Of a stretch of DNA of 64,000 nt, positions 25,031-40,000 are shown in pieces. The stretch comes from Bostrychus sinensis (taxonomy: Eukaryota; Chordata; Actinopteri; Gobiiformes; Eleotridae). Each line of letters begins with the position of its first letter. Position 1 is the stretch's first letter. The notes beneath the pieces are model-generated. The model worked only from the letters and a program-made list of their open reading frames with translations, ran no database searches and was not told where the DNA came from. Made by a program: the position numbers and the translations under genes. The stretch is from NCBI GenBank assembly GCA_020698575.1, contig CM036256.1, positions 15,515,908-15,579,907 of the forward strand, in the 5' to 3' direction.

Positions 25031-28000
25031 TATTAGTTTATATAACACTTTTCCAGGCACTCAGAGTCACTTTTACAATTTAGTTAGTGGGCGACTGTCT
25101 CTACCAACTGAGCTACTGCCACCCCCATAACACATAGGAAGTAGGACTGAGAGTACATAGAGTTATCACAGGGATCATATAAAAATCCAAGTATAATGAG
25201 TTTGTTTACTTCAATTGTCAACTTTTGATCATAAATATTATATTTTAATAATTTTGTAGAATGTTTCTATACTTTTTATTATAAGTTATCCTTAGTATGG
25301 TCATAAATCTCCCTATGTCATGTAACTAAGTCTGTCCACAATACTGGCAGAAAAAGCAAACCATCATTTAAAGTGGTTATTCCAGAGAAGCTAGGCTCAC
25401 AACGATCATTTTATTACTATTAATTAATCCAAATTGAAAGTTATAGAGGCTGACTCCACTGTATCTTTGTCTTTTCCAGTTATTTTGTCTTTGTCTGTGT
25501 AATTATATAACTGTGGTTTTGTTTTGTTGCTGCCTATCCTGGCCAGCACTCCCTTGAAAAGGAGGTTTTAATCTTTTCCTTGTTAAATAACAATAAAAAA
25601 ACAAAACAACTTCCTTTATTCCAGCTTATAGCAATGTGACATTTTTCCTTGCCACCTGCTAATTCCAGTATTCATTGCACAATAACATAACTAACATAAC
25701 AGTCTACGTTTTCACAGAAAGCAAAAACAAGCACAATATTTTTGCATTAATCACATAAATGTACGCCTTTTAGCCTTATGCTTTTTGGGTTTGTTTTCAG
25801 TTTGGTATTTTAATTATTTTTGCACCACTACATTAAGAACAGATTGATTATTGACTCTGAGGTGGAGAACTGTCCCTTTAATGAAAATTCCTTCCACTTT
25901 AAACTTCTTTACACTAAACAAACTTTTAGTTATGGTCACTTTTGATGTTTTTTTTTTCCTACTAATACTTCTGAAATAAGAAGAAAGAAATGGAAAATAT
26001 ACATCGTGCTGTTCCATTGTACAGTAATGACTGTGCAGCTGAAATGCTAAAGGGAGCATTTTCTAGGAACAACAATGAAATATCACTTTATGGCAAATCT
26101 GACCTTTCGATTCTTGTTTTGGAATTGTGAACATAATTTCCTCCCGTGGCCTTTGAACAAATTGCCAACGTTGGTGCGCCATTACCCATTTGTTCCATAT
26201 CCGAAACAAAACAAATGCTTGTCCCGTGGCCTAATCTGAGCTGTCAAAGTGATAAACACAAGATGAAAACTATGGATTGGGCCGAGCTTTTTGTGGTCCG
26301 TGGAACTTTTCGAATCTGCAGCATTAAAATATTCTGTTTACTTTAAGTTCCACCAAGACGTCTTATCGTCCCACACAGTCCATCTCTCAAGGCATCAGAA
26401 TAGTGCTTGGGTATGGCTTCAAAGCTCTCTGCTTTTGGAAGATGCATCTGAATAGGAAATGCTTAGGTCTTAAGTTTAGATGAGGTCATTGCTGTAATTG
26501 TAAAAGATGTCTCAACGTTGAAAGAGAAGGGACCACATTCCAATCTGATAAGTCTGAATTCTCTTTTATATTTTGAAACCAAAGGGGCATGTTTTCAATT
26601 GAAATCAGTATCGATAAATAAAAACGTTTCTTGTTATTTGACTTCTTGGAAATATCAATTTTTTTAAGCATGATTTGTATTTGTAAGGTGAGCAGGCAAT
26701 GGCTACATCTTGCAAGAGCAAATACATACTGCTCAGACCTGCATTTGAAGCTAAGATCTCCTAGTTGTGGGGTAAATGCTCTATCCGTTGATACAAAGCT
26801 ATAACACTTAGTAAAGGTAATAATTTGTTTCTATTACTAATCTCTTCTGGCAGGAGTTCTCTCTGATTACTCTGGCTTCCTTCCACCATCCAAGGGCATG
26901 TATAGATGTCTGAATTGCCCAGGATGTATCCCGCCTCAGGCCCATAGCTGCTGGGAAAGGCATTTGTGACCCCCAACAGAAATAAGCAGAAGAATGTTAT
27001 TTTTTCTGCATTTACTAGCATAAATAGTCATTTAAAAATGCTGTCCTTTCATTAATTTGAACTCATAGGTATGCCACTTTCTGAGACATATAATCCATAG
27101 TGGCAAAAGTAAAGCCTAGGATGATTTATTGTTGAAAGTTAATTTTGTTTTCTGTGGTGCTGCTTAAGCGGATCACCCAGACCAAAGCCTCTCAAGTATA
27201 ATATGCACAATACTTTTTGCCTTGGGTTGTTTATTCCTTCATTTAGCCTGCAGCTTTTATTGTTATTGAAAATCAGAGATGCAAGAAGAAGAGATTTTTC
27301 ATTTGGGAGTGTACTTGACATTGGATGTGATTATATTTGTAGGAACTTTTATCAGTATGCAGTAAAAAGCAATAATCTCAGTACAAGCTTTTGAAAAATG
27401 ACTAGTGAAATAAACTCTACATGGCCTCCAATACACTTTCCCTCATACTAAAATAAATCATTGGAAAACTTGCAATGTTGTTGTTCTGTTTTTTACGTTT
27501 TATAAGGATTTTTTTTTTTTTCAATTAAGGTGTTATTTAAGCAATTCTAAATCCATGATGAGAACTGGAGGCACCGGGAGAATGCAAATCTCAGGCATAG
27601 GGCCTAGACCTGCACTCAAAGCCTGGATCTTCCAGTTCAGGGGCACACTTGAGCCACATAATTAGCTTCTGTTACTGACCCCTGGAGGTGGAATGAGTAT
27701 TTTTGACCTTATCTTGCAGCAGTTCACAAATCTTATAGCCAGACCAATCTTTTAATCCACAAACATGGAACAGTCTAAATTTTTTCTTAGCCCATTACTG
27801 ACATTTCCTGAACATTTCATTGAGATCTAACCAGAACAGACAAACAAACCAATCAACCCACTTTGGAAAAACAAGACCTCCTTGGTGGAGGTACCTTGTA
27901 AATGTCTGAACATCTGAAGTTGCTGCTGTATGTTGCCTTAAGGGTTTAGTTACATCATAAGTCCAGATGAATTGCTAGGTCTGGTCTCAACACTGCTCTC

Positions 28001-31000
28001 ATATCCCTTTAGTCAAAACAGTGGACAGCAGCTGGACGTCTGAAACCTTCTGCACTGAATTTGGATGTGATTTGTGTCACCTAATAGATACCTTGCTATG
28101 ACAACTGTAAAACGTTTGTCTCAGTTGTCCTAAACAGCACTGATGGTGTAACAGGTTGTTAGGGTTAGGCGAGAAAGTATAAGATCATATAATCCTGATA
28201 AAACAAGAAATTTTAGCTGTATTTATAAACATATACTAAACAATAGTGACACTATTGACACATAATACAATTTGTAGGATTAACATACTTTTTAATGGTG
28301 TGCAGAACCACAAAAAGCTTGAAGAAAGTGTTGCGCAGCTCTCATACTCTCATATCCCTCCAATATGTGCTTCAGTGAATACCTGATATGTTATATTATA
28401 TTACATACATTTGATTTGATAGATTAAAAGACCACGGTTATTTTTAATGTATCCTTCAAAAATATTACCCTACATGAACTCACCAGCCTCTTACAGTCTC
28501 CACAGCCAGAAGAGAACATGGTCCGAGAGTTTTGCTGAGCCAAAATAACATGACTTCACATTATTGAAGTCGTCAAAACTTTTCTCAGCTCCCTCTTGCT
28601 GCCACTTGGACGCTCCCATGTGTGAAATTGCACCAGACTCGGCTCTAATTACACCAAGTGAAACTTATCCAACTCAACTTGTTGTGGCCCGGCTGCCTTT
28701 TAGAAAGAGAAAAGACGTTTGATAGAAGAACTTCCTTTGCGTGATGCGGCTAGAGCCCACTAAGCTTTGAGTCGATGATTGATGATTTAGGGAGCGCTCG
28801 ATGATGTGAGTGAACAGGTGGATGTGCACAGAGAAGACCACCAAAGAGAGGCCTACAGAGAGGAAATGTTTTGGGAATAAAGAAAGATGGGAATAGCTGG
28901 AAAAGCCAACTGTGTGGTGTGGTCTTGATTACAGCAGTCAGTCTTGTGTCACTCAGAGAATCAAGCAAAATTCTCCACAGATCTCATCTTGGCTGCATTT
29001 TTTTTCAATTTGTGTTTCCTCCACCACTCCCTCATCTTTGCTCTCATCTCCTCTCCATCCCTGTACACTCCCCTAAAAATCTTATCTCCCTTCTGTTGTT
29101 TTTGTGATTCCCCAGTCTGAGGTCAGCCTGTAAAATTAAGCTAGTTAACAATATGTTTGACTAGTATGCATTCGGTGGCATGCAAATTCTTTATTAATGT
29201 TGGCTAGACCTTGTTAAATCTCACCCTCTGGCCAACTCTGACCCAGTAAGCTCACCCATTGAGATTGATGAAAAATAACTGTAGCCTGAAATATATTGAA
29301 CTGACCCATTGTGAGCTTTTTGGGACCAGTTTAATACAAGACAAAACCCGAGTACCCAGAGGAAACCCACTCAGACAGAAAAAGAACATGCATGACTTAC
29401 GCACATTCACTTCAGGACTAAGCAATGCTGCTCTATAAGTGAGAAGATTACAACGGATTTCAAATGTAATGTAAACTTCAAGACTATTGCAACAAGTGTA
29501 GCAAGAACAAATGCAGAAAGCTGCCTGATTGCTTGCTAATTATTAATAATTGATCTTATATACTTATGTACTTAGCTTTATTTCACAATTTTAACGGCAC
29601 TATAAAGTTGCACTGATCCAAGTCTGTAATGGATTATATACTATGGATAAAAGTATGTCTGCATCCAAGATTAAGTGGCAATGTAAATCCATCAAGGAGA
29701 AGAATGAGGCTGATTATTCTTGCGCATTAAGCTGTACTGGTATAATTAATACGTTGCTATGCGTGAGATCTACTCACCATTAAAATAACTCTATGATTAA
29801 GAGAGCAATGACTGTAGGTCCTCAATTCTCCTTAAATCTTTTCAACTTTTAAGCACAACTAAAAGAAGATGCAATGAAACTTAAATGTTAAATTATGTTA
29901 TGTTATTATCTGAAATGATTTGTGATTTGATCCCCAAATGGATTAGCACAGTAAATTCAAGGAGTGTCCATTTATGGGAACACATCTGACACAATAATCA
30001 TCTCTTAAATCGAAAACAAAAACGAACTATTGTAGCCCTTCGTCTGCATCAGAAACAGATGTCAGAAGATTCCCCATTCCCTCACCTCAAAATTTCTCAG
30101 CGATTGGATTCAGTGTATTTGTGCTTGTTTTCTAATGTCAGGTATAAGCTTACATGCTGTACATTTTAGCATCCAGGACTCCAGAGCCGACAACAGCTTG
30201 TTTGTGCCGTAATCGTCCGCACTAACAAGCTTCAGACACACAAGGTGAGATCATAGCCAAAGCCTATACACACACACACACACACAGTATATGGGGCTGC
30301 CAACAGATGTGTGGACGCTCTGTGAGTAGGAAGTCTGCTTTAAGTCAGGGCACCACTTGGCAGGACCAATCTCGCAGTGAAAACAAACATCCTCCGAGCG
30401 GTGATGTAAAAAGCTTTGATCGCCGGTGAGGGCAAGGTTTGCTCAGGGGTCAGTGGAACATACAACCCAATCAACAAATACATGCATAACTACGGTACTT
30501 CACACAACACGCACGAACAGTATACTACATGCGGGACAACAGGGGCGACCCAAACATGTGTTATTCCAAAGTTTAAATAAGAGCCGGGTTTCCTCTCTGT
30601 CCACACCAGTCACTTCCTCTGTGTGAACGGCACCACCTGCGTCTCCACACCGCGTCACCTTCATCAAAACCCAACTCATTTCCGTCCCTTAAATGGAGCT
30701 CGCATATAAAACAGCCTTTAAGACGTTTAAACAAAGAATTATTTGCTTTAACAAACTGCACAGTGAGAACTTTTGCAAAAATGGTAATGTGCCTCGACTA
30801 TGCGTGACCCAACCCTAACCCCTCTACATAAAGTCGGGGTGAACTCAGAGGGACAGTGTGTGTGTGTGTATGTGTGTGTGTGTGTATTATTGACGACAGG
30901 TTTAAAATCAGTGATGCGTTTGCTGACACCACTTCAAAAACACAAGTTCTGAGACTGTTTTCCGTCTGCAACATGGCTTTAAACCGCGTGGACGTAGCCT

Positions 31001-34000
31001 CAGTTCGGTCTGTCTGGTCATTCTCTTCTAATTGTTCTTGTCAGTGGAGGTCAGGCCCAAAGGCACCATCTGCTACTTGATTTTCACCAGCATTTAACCC
31101 TTACTCAATATGCAGAGAAATCACACCAACCTTTCCCTGCTACTCTATGACCGCGAGCCAAATCTAATTACAATTTTGTTATACCAATATACCATTACTT
31201 GTAATATATTTATCTTACCAACAATGTGCTGCAAAATCTGACCAAAAGAAGAGAAGCCCATGTTATAGCCTTGGCAGTATACACAGTGTGCTTACTGACT
31301 CCACTCCCACAGCCCCTAACCCATTTTCCATCATGAATTTGGAAAGGCCGCTCAGGAGAAGGTACATGCTGAGCCTTCTTGTAGTGCTTCACTCTGCTCA
31401 GCCAAAGAAAACCTCACACAAGTGCCGTCTGGCAGTGATGTCAGTCAGCCCGCTCCAACCACAGTGATCTGTGTAGTGTGGAAAAGACATTTCAGCACAC
31501 ACAAAGATGTTTAATATCTGTCTACATCTGCAATGTATAATCACCTGTATTTCTCCAATCCTACCAAATCAGAGATACTTCATTAATAACAAGGCTTTGG
31601 TTAGGCTAAGCTTGTTACATAATATTAAAACCTATTTCCAATGTAAAGTTATGCAGAGTAATCTTGTGGTTACAGAAGCTGTAGTAAGCAGACAGTAAGT
31701 TTCATTACAGTAAGTAGTGTCACCTAAACTAATCTAACTGATCTTGACAGGTTGCCCCAGCAGCATTGAAGGATGGGTCAAATGCAGATGACAAATTTCC
31801 CTACAGGGACAAAAAAGTCTACATTAACCTTAACCTGAACCCCAACCTTAAAAGATGTGACACTGAGATAAAAAGTAGACCAAGAAGCCTATGTAACTAG
31901 TGATGCTAACAGCCTTGAGAAAATATTAAACGGCTTTGAACATAATCATAACAGTGCTTAAAGCTGAAATTACATTAAATTGAAATAAACAATACTTCCA
32001 CTTAGTCAGGGTTGTAGGCTGAAGTTTATCCTATTCCAGCAACTATGTGCTTTAGGCGAAATATACCCTGAACAATGGCCTGTTAGTCACAGAGATAACC
32101 ATTTGCTCACATTCAGTCACTAAGTCACCAATTCACCACACGTGCATGTCTTTGGACAGAGAACCCACAGAAACACAGGGAGGACATGCAGACTCCACTC
32201 AGAGATATTGTAGTCAGCTAGCCCGAAGATTAAACCCACAACCTCCTTGCTGAGAGGCAGTAGCTAAACTAGTGCATAAACATTTGACTTGGGAAATATT
32301 GTTTACAGACCAATTTCACCTTGCATTACACTGCTGGACAGTGTATATAAGATTAATTTTCACTGCTGTTTTGTGTCATACAAACATTTTAATATTGTGT
32401 TTTAAAACCATATGCTTTTTGAGTTTTTCAGCTATAATCGACCTGAAATGTCCTACTGTGGTTTGATGTAATGTGATCTCATTTTAAGGGCAAACTTGGA
32501 AGGGAGTCCTAAGCAGATGTTCATATACAGATTTGTCCTCATCTTTGGGTGCAGCGTGCTGTTGGTGGTCATCAGTTGACAGCTCTGCGTTTCTCTTCAC
32601 TTGTCTGTCCAATCCAAAGAGCTGACTGCAAAGGCAATTACAGATTATTGGCTCAGCAGAAAATCCCACTCCTATCTGAACATTATGAACCCAAATCAAA
32701 AACAAACTACCACCTGATTTCAAAATCCCTCTCACACTGGCCTTGTTATTGTTTGCCAACGAGAGAAGCCCTCAGGACGCTGTCAAGGGAAACAATTTGA
32801 CTTAAGTCTTGTGCAATGTAACAGATGGATTCAGCCATCACAATAAAATGATCTGTGTCGATAAATGCTCTTTCGAGTTTCTTTACGTAACATTTTACCA
32901 CTTCAGTGTTTTATGGTTTACCTAAGGCATGACCCAAAGAAAGAGTCAGAGGTTTAACTACTGTACATACTTTTACTTAAATCATTTACAGAAGTATGTA
33001 TTTGCAGAAAAATGTATTTTCTGAGTACATTTCTTAAAACAAACTTTCTCAATGAGTATTTTTTTATATTAATTGCAAAGTGGGAAGCACACTTGCAATC
33101 AGAGCGTTCTGTGTTCAGTGCAGTAGTAGTAGTCATTTTAGTAGATGTTGTGAAACTGGAAAAAAAGTGACAAACATGATCAAATGTACTCTCTATTTCA
33201 ATAGTAAACTTTACAGTCACTACTTTTTACTTTTATCTATTCCAGCTATAGAGGGTGATGAGTGTAGTTTTTGTCTCGGTCCCAAGCCTGGATAATTGGA
33301 TAGGGTTATGTCAGAAAGGTAATCTGGCTTAAAACCTACAAACTTTGAGGCAGATGTATTGCTGTGGCAACTCCAAAGGGGAAAACCCAAAAGGAAAGAT
33401 ATGACTTTTGACTCTTATCCAAGTTAAACTTTTGTTGTTGTTGAGTACCTCTACTAAATGTGTAAAGAGTAATAATATTTTGAACTAACAGTACGTTTAC
33501 TTGAGTACAGACTTTCCTATCTGCGGACACAGTACATAATCGTATTATCCCTTTCTCTCAAGAAGGATACTTTACTTATCCTTCTTGGTATCATGATGAA
33601 GGACGACCTTATAAAAACACATTTCAAAATATACACTGCAGCAAACCTTGACAGTGTCAGACTACTTCTCACATTGTAAAATCTCTAATAAAACTGGAGA
33701 AGTACTTTAGCTGATGATGAGTCTCTTTGGGTGTCATCAAGAGGAAGATAGATGTAGGACATGTCAAAGGGTAAGCTGTACTGGCGAGTGCCCCTGAATC
33801 CAATGAAAAACACTTCAGATATAGCAGCGTGTATTGTCTGATTTATGTCCTTTGCTGCTCACTTTGTTCCCCATTTGGAATCGTAATCTCACTTGTAAAT
33901 ACCGCACAGACTGTCCTGTTTGCGGGACTGCACAGTACATGCAGATGAACAGCAGAGCACACTGTCCCAGCAAATTATTGATGAACTGAATCTTTTGAAG

Positions 34001-37000
34001 TGTCAAAATCTGCATTCTGACTTGAGGACATTATTACCCAACAAGCTTATAGACAATGCTGGTAATTAAGAATATACTGTAAATGTTTGGCTGTTAACAT
34101 TACACTTGGTTGTACACAATTTTGAATTGAAAATTGTAAAGCACGCATCAGTATTTTATATAGGAACAGTCGTGGCTTTGGAGTCTCTGACTTTCATCTC
34201 CTTGTTTCATTCTTGTTTTTTGTTTTTTTTTTGAGAAATATTAGTCTCTGGCGAGCAATCCAGGCTTTTGACAGACACAAATAGAGGGCATTTCTAATTG
34301 TTTCTGTCCAAGTGCTTCTTAGGCAGCCTGTGTGAATTTTATGAAAACAAGCTAGACTCTGCTGGGAAACCAGACATACCTTCATTTGGCTTCAAGTTTA
34401 CAGATTTTTGCCATTCTGGAGGAACGGGACTACCTGTTTAATGTCTTAGTACTGGCAGGACTTTCAAAGTTAGGTTAAGGTGAGATTCTGGGTACAAATT
34501 TTGCTTGTGATTTGATTGTGAAATGGACAGCTGTGTGATAGATAAGTGATAGATAATTTTGGTCCCAATCACCAATGTTTTTTTTATTAATTGGTAAGCA
34601 CTGTTGTCTCACAAGTTTCATGTGTTTGGCAATAATGTTCTCAAGTCAGCAGTCAATACTAAGGTACTATGGTTGTGTTTAGCTGTCCAGTTCACAATCA
34701 GCTCACCAGCAAAATTTGTGCCCAGAATCATCAGGAAGACTTTTCAAGCCTGCCCTGCCAGTTCTAAGATATTAAACAGGTAGACCCGCTCCTCCAGAAT
34801 GGCACAAATCTGCAAACTTGAAGCCAAACAATAGTATGCCTGGTTTCACAGCAGTCTAGGTTGTTGTAATAAAATTCACACAGGCTGCCTGAGAAGCACT
34901 TGGACAGAAACAATTAGAAGTGTCTTCTAATTGTGTCTGTCAAAGGCCTGTTCAGTGGATTGTTCGCCAGAGACTAATATTTCTAGAGAAAACCCAGACA
35001 AAGAAAGTCGGAGAATGTCCAGGAGATGAAAGTCAGTGACTGCATCCAAAGTCCTGACTGCCCTGACCCATATAAAACACTGATATGTGTACAACTTACT
35101 TTTTGAACTATAAATGTTTTTAAAAGCTATGACAGGCATGCAGCATTTACCCTTTGCATGTAGTGATGCCGTGTCCAAGGTGTTTCTTTCTTTTATTGAC
35201 GTATTTGGCCAAATTTGCGGTTGCCGTGCAAAGCATTCTCACGGCAACTGCTATCAATTTGCTCCACAACACTTTATTCTAATTATAAGATAATTTATCA
35301 GCCCTCTGTAGATGTGATGTTGTATGAATTGTACCGGCGTGACGCACAAGACAGAAATTGGGGAGAGCACTTGCAGATTTGGGGCGCCTTCCTTCTTCCC
35401 TTCACGCGAGACCACTTTTCAAAATGACACCCTAAGGCCCTCCCGCCCAGCTCGTGATCATCTTCCTGCCTCGGATTCTCCCATTTAACAATTATCTCAT
35501 GTCCGATGGGGAGCCCTCCTCAGACATGAACAGTGCAGCGCTCCATGCGGTCAAAGAAGTTGGTCTGGATGTGGTTGAGAGCGTCACTCGGGTGCCAAGA
35601 AACAATGAGGTGTTTGTCCATGCTGCTGTTGTTATGTTACTGCTCTGTTTTCCTTTTTATTCAATGAGGAGCTTCATAAGCAAGTCCAGATGTTATTTGT
35701 TAAAGCTTTCATTTTGTGTGTGTGGGGTGTGTGTGTGTGTGTGCAGCTGCCAATTACAGCTTGTTACAAGGAAGCTGTCTGCGTTACCCGAAGTGAATTC
35801 ATTTCCAAGTAGTTCCTATAGTGGCGTTTAGTGGAGGCAGTTATAGGAGATGGAGATCTGAAGTGTTTACCTTTATGAGCAGCATCTGTGCACTTTTGTG
35901 TTTCACTCTGAGCCTCGCTGTCCCTCTCTCACTCTCAGTTCATCAGGTTCATCATATCTTCCTTTCCACACTTGCTTGTATTTTGAGTGGTACACGTTTT
36001 TTTTTTTTAAGATAGCAAAATTTGTTTTTGCACTTAACATTAAAACAACAACAGTTTGCAGAGGAAATTGCTTCCACTCCTTGAGAACACAATATTTTGC
36101 ACAAGTATTTGATCTCAGGTAAAACATAGACAAAATGAAAAGCTTTATTCATTCATCTTGTTCCGCTTCCTGTTGTGAGTGGCTGGAGCCTATCGCAGCA
36201 ACTATGGGCCCTGGGCAGTGAGTCACAGGGCTGACACAGAGACATTTGACTCATATTTAGCCATTCATTCACTATGGACAACTAGGCATGCATAGTGCCA
36301 GAGTGGTTACCACTAATGCCTCTCTGCACATTGGTCATAGGCTTGATGGTGATCCTGAGGGCATCTTCATCCTACCTATGTTACCATGGGTCCTCTTCCT
36401 ACCACTGTCCAAAGACATGCTAGATATAGGTGAAATGGTAAAAAACATTATATAGCATTATATGTATGCAGCAGTAGCTCAGTAGGTTGCCCACTAACCA
36501 GCAGGTTGGCAGTTCGATCCCCACTACCCAGCATTGTATACTGTTGCTGTGTCCTTGGGCAAGACACTTCACTTTCCTTGCCTATGTATGAATGAGAACA
36601 TGAGTGTGTGTTTGGTGATTGGAGAGGCCATAGGCACAGAATGGCAGTCAGTGGTTACAGCAGTAGTGAATAATGCAATGCAAAGCAACTTTGAGTGTTC
36701 AGAAAAAGCACTATATAGAATAAAGTTTTAATAGTAAGTTTATTCAAAGCCTAAATATTGTTTTAATTATATGAAATAGTGAAACAGATAATACAAAATG
36801 TGGCATAATGGTTGCAGTAAAAATAACTTTGGTTCTGTAAAACGCATGTCAGAATTAAGTGATCGGGGGTAACTTTGGGTCACCATCAGACTATTTCAGC
36901 TCTAGAAAAACCAGCACCTGCAACAAGTATTGTCTCTAAGGGATTCTGAGTGACCACACAATCAAGTCCAAGCTGATTTTATATACAGTTTAACGAATAT

Positions 37001-40000
37001 GTCAAAATTATTATGACATTTTCTTGTATTATTTGGCAACTTCTGGGAGTCACATGTTACCTGTTAATACACAGTTAATATAAAAGTCAGAGCACTCAAC
37101 TTTTCATAGCTCTTTAGATCTTGTACTGATACTGATTAAAACTGCAGTAAAAAACATCATCATCTTTACAACACCTGTCCTTTCCATCAGGAACAGAGAA
37201 AAACAGCAGTGAACACACACATGCATGCATTCAGACACACACACACACTCACACACACACAGACACACAGAGTCCAGACCTGCACAACCTGAACTGACGA
37301 CTGCAGGCACAACTTCAAAAGGTGAGACATCCCATAACTCACTCCAGTCTGCTGGCAGCGCTTGTTTTTTCCAACCAATCATACTCTAAGAATGCTGCGG
37401 GTAAACAACTCCAGCTGAGTGACAAGTTTCTCTGAGCTTTAACCCCGCCCCCTCCCTCTGTCTCTCTCAAAGTGTCGTCTGATTGGTCCAGAGTGCAAAA
37501 ACATCATGTAATCAGTGCTTACCTGACTTTATGTAAACCCAATGACCCCTGTTTCTTATTGTTGTCAGAATGAGCTCTTCACCGATGAAAATGCAGCACG
37601 GAGCAAAAGTCTTAATCATTTGATTGTTTAGTGAGTGAAGTCAGTATCTTTGGTTTGTATCTCAAAATGGTCAAGAATCCCCTAAAACGCTCCTGGATGT
37701 GGATCTGGATCCACATCACCTTGTCCTTGTCTCATTACTGACCTTTCGAAAAATGAAAAATATAATCATGCATTTATTAAAGCACTCTCAGTAAACAGCA
37801 TTTTTACACCTCATTAAAACCTTTGCACCATATATTTTAAAATACATGCTTTTCATTGCTTTCAGCTGTCCTCTGAACACAACCTGTTTTGAGACAGTTT
37901 TGCAGATATTGCTAAATAGACAGATTTACAACATATCCCAGATGACCTTTCAATTCTACTAGAGTCATTGTCGGATAAGCTTCTTGGCCTAAGAAAATCC
38001 AGCATCATGTAGCTCAGATGGTGGACTGCTAAACTGACTGAACTGAAAGAAAATACATTTCAATATGTTGTGAAAAAGGACGATCTGTTCGAATGTGCTC
38101 ATTGTCCTTGCCAAGAGTCGTGTTGTCACTTCCAAGAGGAGATAAATCTTCAAATACTCATTTCCACCCTGTCTGCATGCAAATCAAATGTATCTACATT
38201 ATGTAACCTTTCTACAACCCACTCATAATGTTGGAACTTTTAGACATATGCCACTAAAAAAACGAATATTGTCATAATAAAGGGTATATGCGCAATATTT
38301 ATGTCGCCACATACATAAAATGTTAAAACTACTTAAATGTTGTCAGAAAAGTTGTAACACAATTCCTGACTTCTGGCTGGTGCAACTATTGTTTTGAATG
38401 TCCCCTATTCCTAATTTCCATGGTGACATCACACCTGGCGACGCTCCTTTGGAGGGCAAACACATGGGTTTGCATTACTCCACTGACCATCAGCTCAAGC
38501 CACTGTTTACTGAAGTTAGCATCTGTGTTTCTACAGAATCTCATTACAAAACTTACTCAGATTTAAGATGAATGTGGATTTGTGTCGTTAAACTGTCCCT
38601 GGGCAGGGTGAACAGTGGTAACAATTAGCCATTTAAATGCAGATATACACGTATTTGCAGTGAACATACGTTATTTAAATAAAACTGACATAAGCTAACT
38701 TTAGCTAATAGCAGTTTGTGTCTGTGTGTTCTCACTTTTATGATGAAAAACAAATGCCCTTCCGCCGGGTTGATGACCTACCCTGAGTGAAAATAATAAT
38801 AATATCACATACAGGGAGCAGTATTTTTTCATATTTTTCATTCACGTTAGTTTGAGTAATTGTGTATGCTGAGCCACTGCCTTTCTCAAGACCTGAAAAC
38901 GCTTAGTCTCATGGCTCTACATAGACCCGTGAAGTGTAAGTGTATATTGTATATTGAACATAAGCAATTCTGGCCAGAATTTTTTAATAATGTAAAATCG
39001 GACCAAAAGTTTATACAGAATAAAATACTAAAACAAGCACAAATGTGGGACAATGGGCACCTCGGTGGCTCACCTGGTAGAGTGCGTAACATGTACAGGA
39101 GAGACCTGGGTTTGATTCACGTTTTAGTCACAAAAACATACAGTCAGATTTATCACATTGGCTTTTAATTTCCAGCTTATTTTATATACATTCACTTTTG
39201 TTTAGGAAATCAAATAATGCATGTTCCAATATTCTTCAGATGTGTACCATATAATTGTAATTGCTTGTTATCTGTCCCCTGTTCAGTCCTATATTGTGAG
39301 CTTAGTGCAGCTAACCCAGGGCAGTGCACCTGCTGTGGCTGTAGTAGTCTGTAGTGCAGTGAGTCAGTGCAGAAATGGCCTGGCACCACTCTCAGAATAA
39401 TCAGGTGGTATTAGAGGAGCAGGTCCAGGAGACTTCAGGACTTTTCCACAGAAGTATCTGGCCAAGTCCGCAGTCGTCACGGGTGAAGTATCGCTGTGAT
39501 TCGCCTCCAGAGTCTATTACATTGGTTCAACTGTCTGTCTGTCAGCAATCACTACAAAACACATTTTCTTTCTTTTTTTTTTTTGTATTTTTTATCAGCC
39601 TCTTAGTGAGGGATGTTCTTAAATGCCAGGTTGTTGGGCGTTACACTCGTGCTGATATATTTGTTAGGGTTGAGTTTCTGTTCTCCTAGACCAGCGCGGC
39701 CACCCACATCCAGCATTCCTCTTTTCACGACAGAGCTCAGCAGTCAGTTCAAACTGTTTTTAATGGGCCACAAAGTGTAATCCTGCTGCTTCAGGTGCTG
39801 TAGAGACACACTGACAGGAGCTGGACACATCACTGTAAAACCAAATAGTGGAGCTTACTAAAAGAAGCAAGTTATCCGTACTTAGCTCAGCAGTTATTAT
39901 TCCAAAGTTTAATTTTTGGTGATGTGGTCAAAATCAAGGCCTTATAAGTATTAAATCTTATAGGCAGGTATTATATTCTGTTAATTTTGTTCTTAAATTT

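Noticed and set aside
36464..36540. tRNA gene
   Set aside because: A- and B-box-like motifs are present here and at 39053 and 13032, but no cloverleaf can be drawn and SINE bodies follow.
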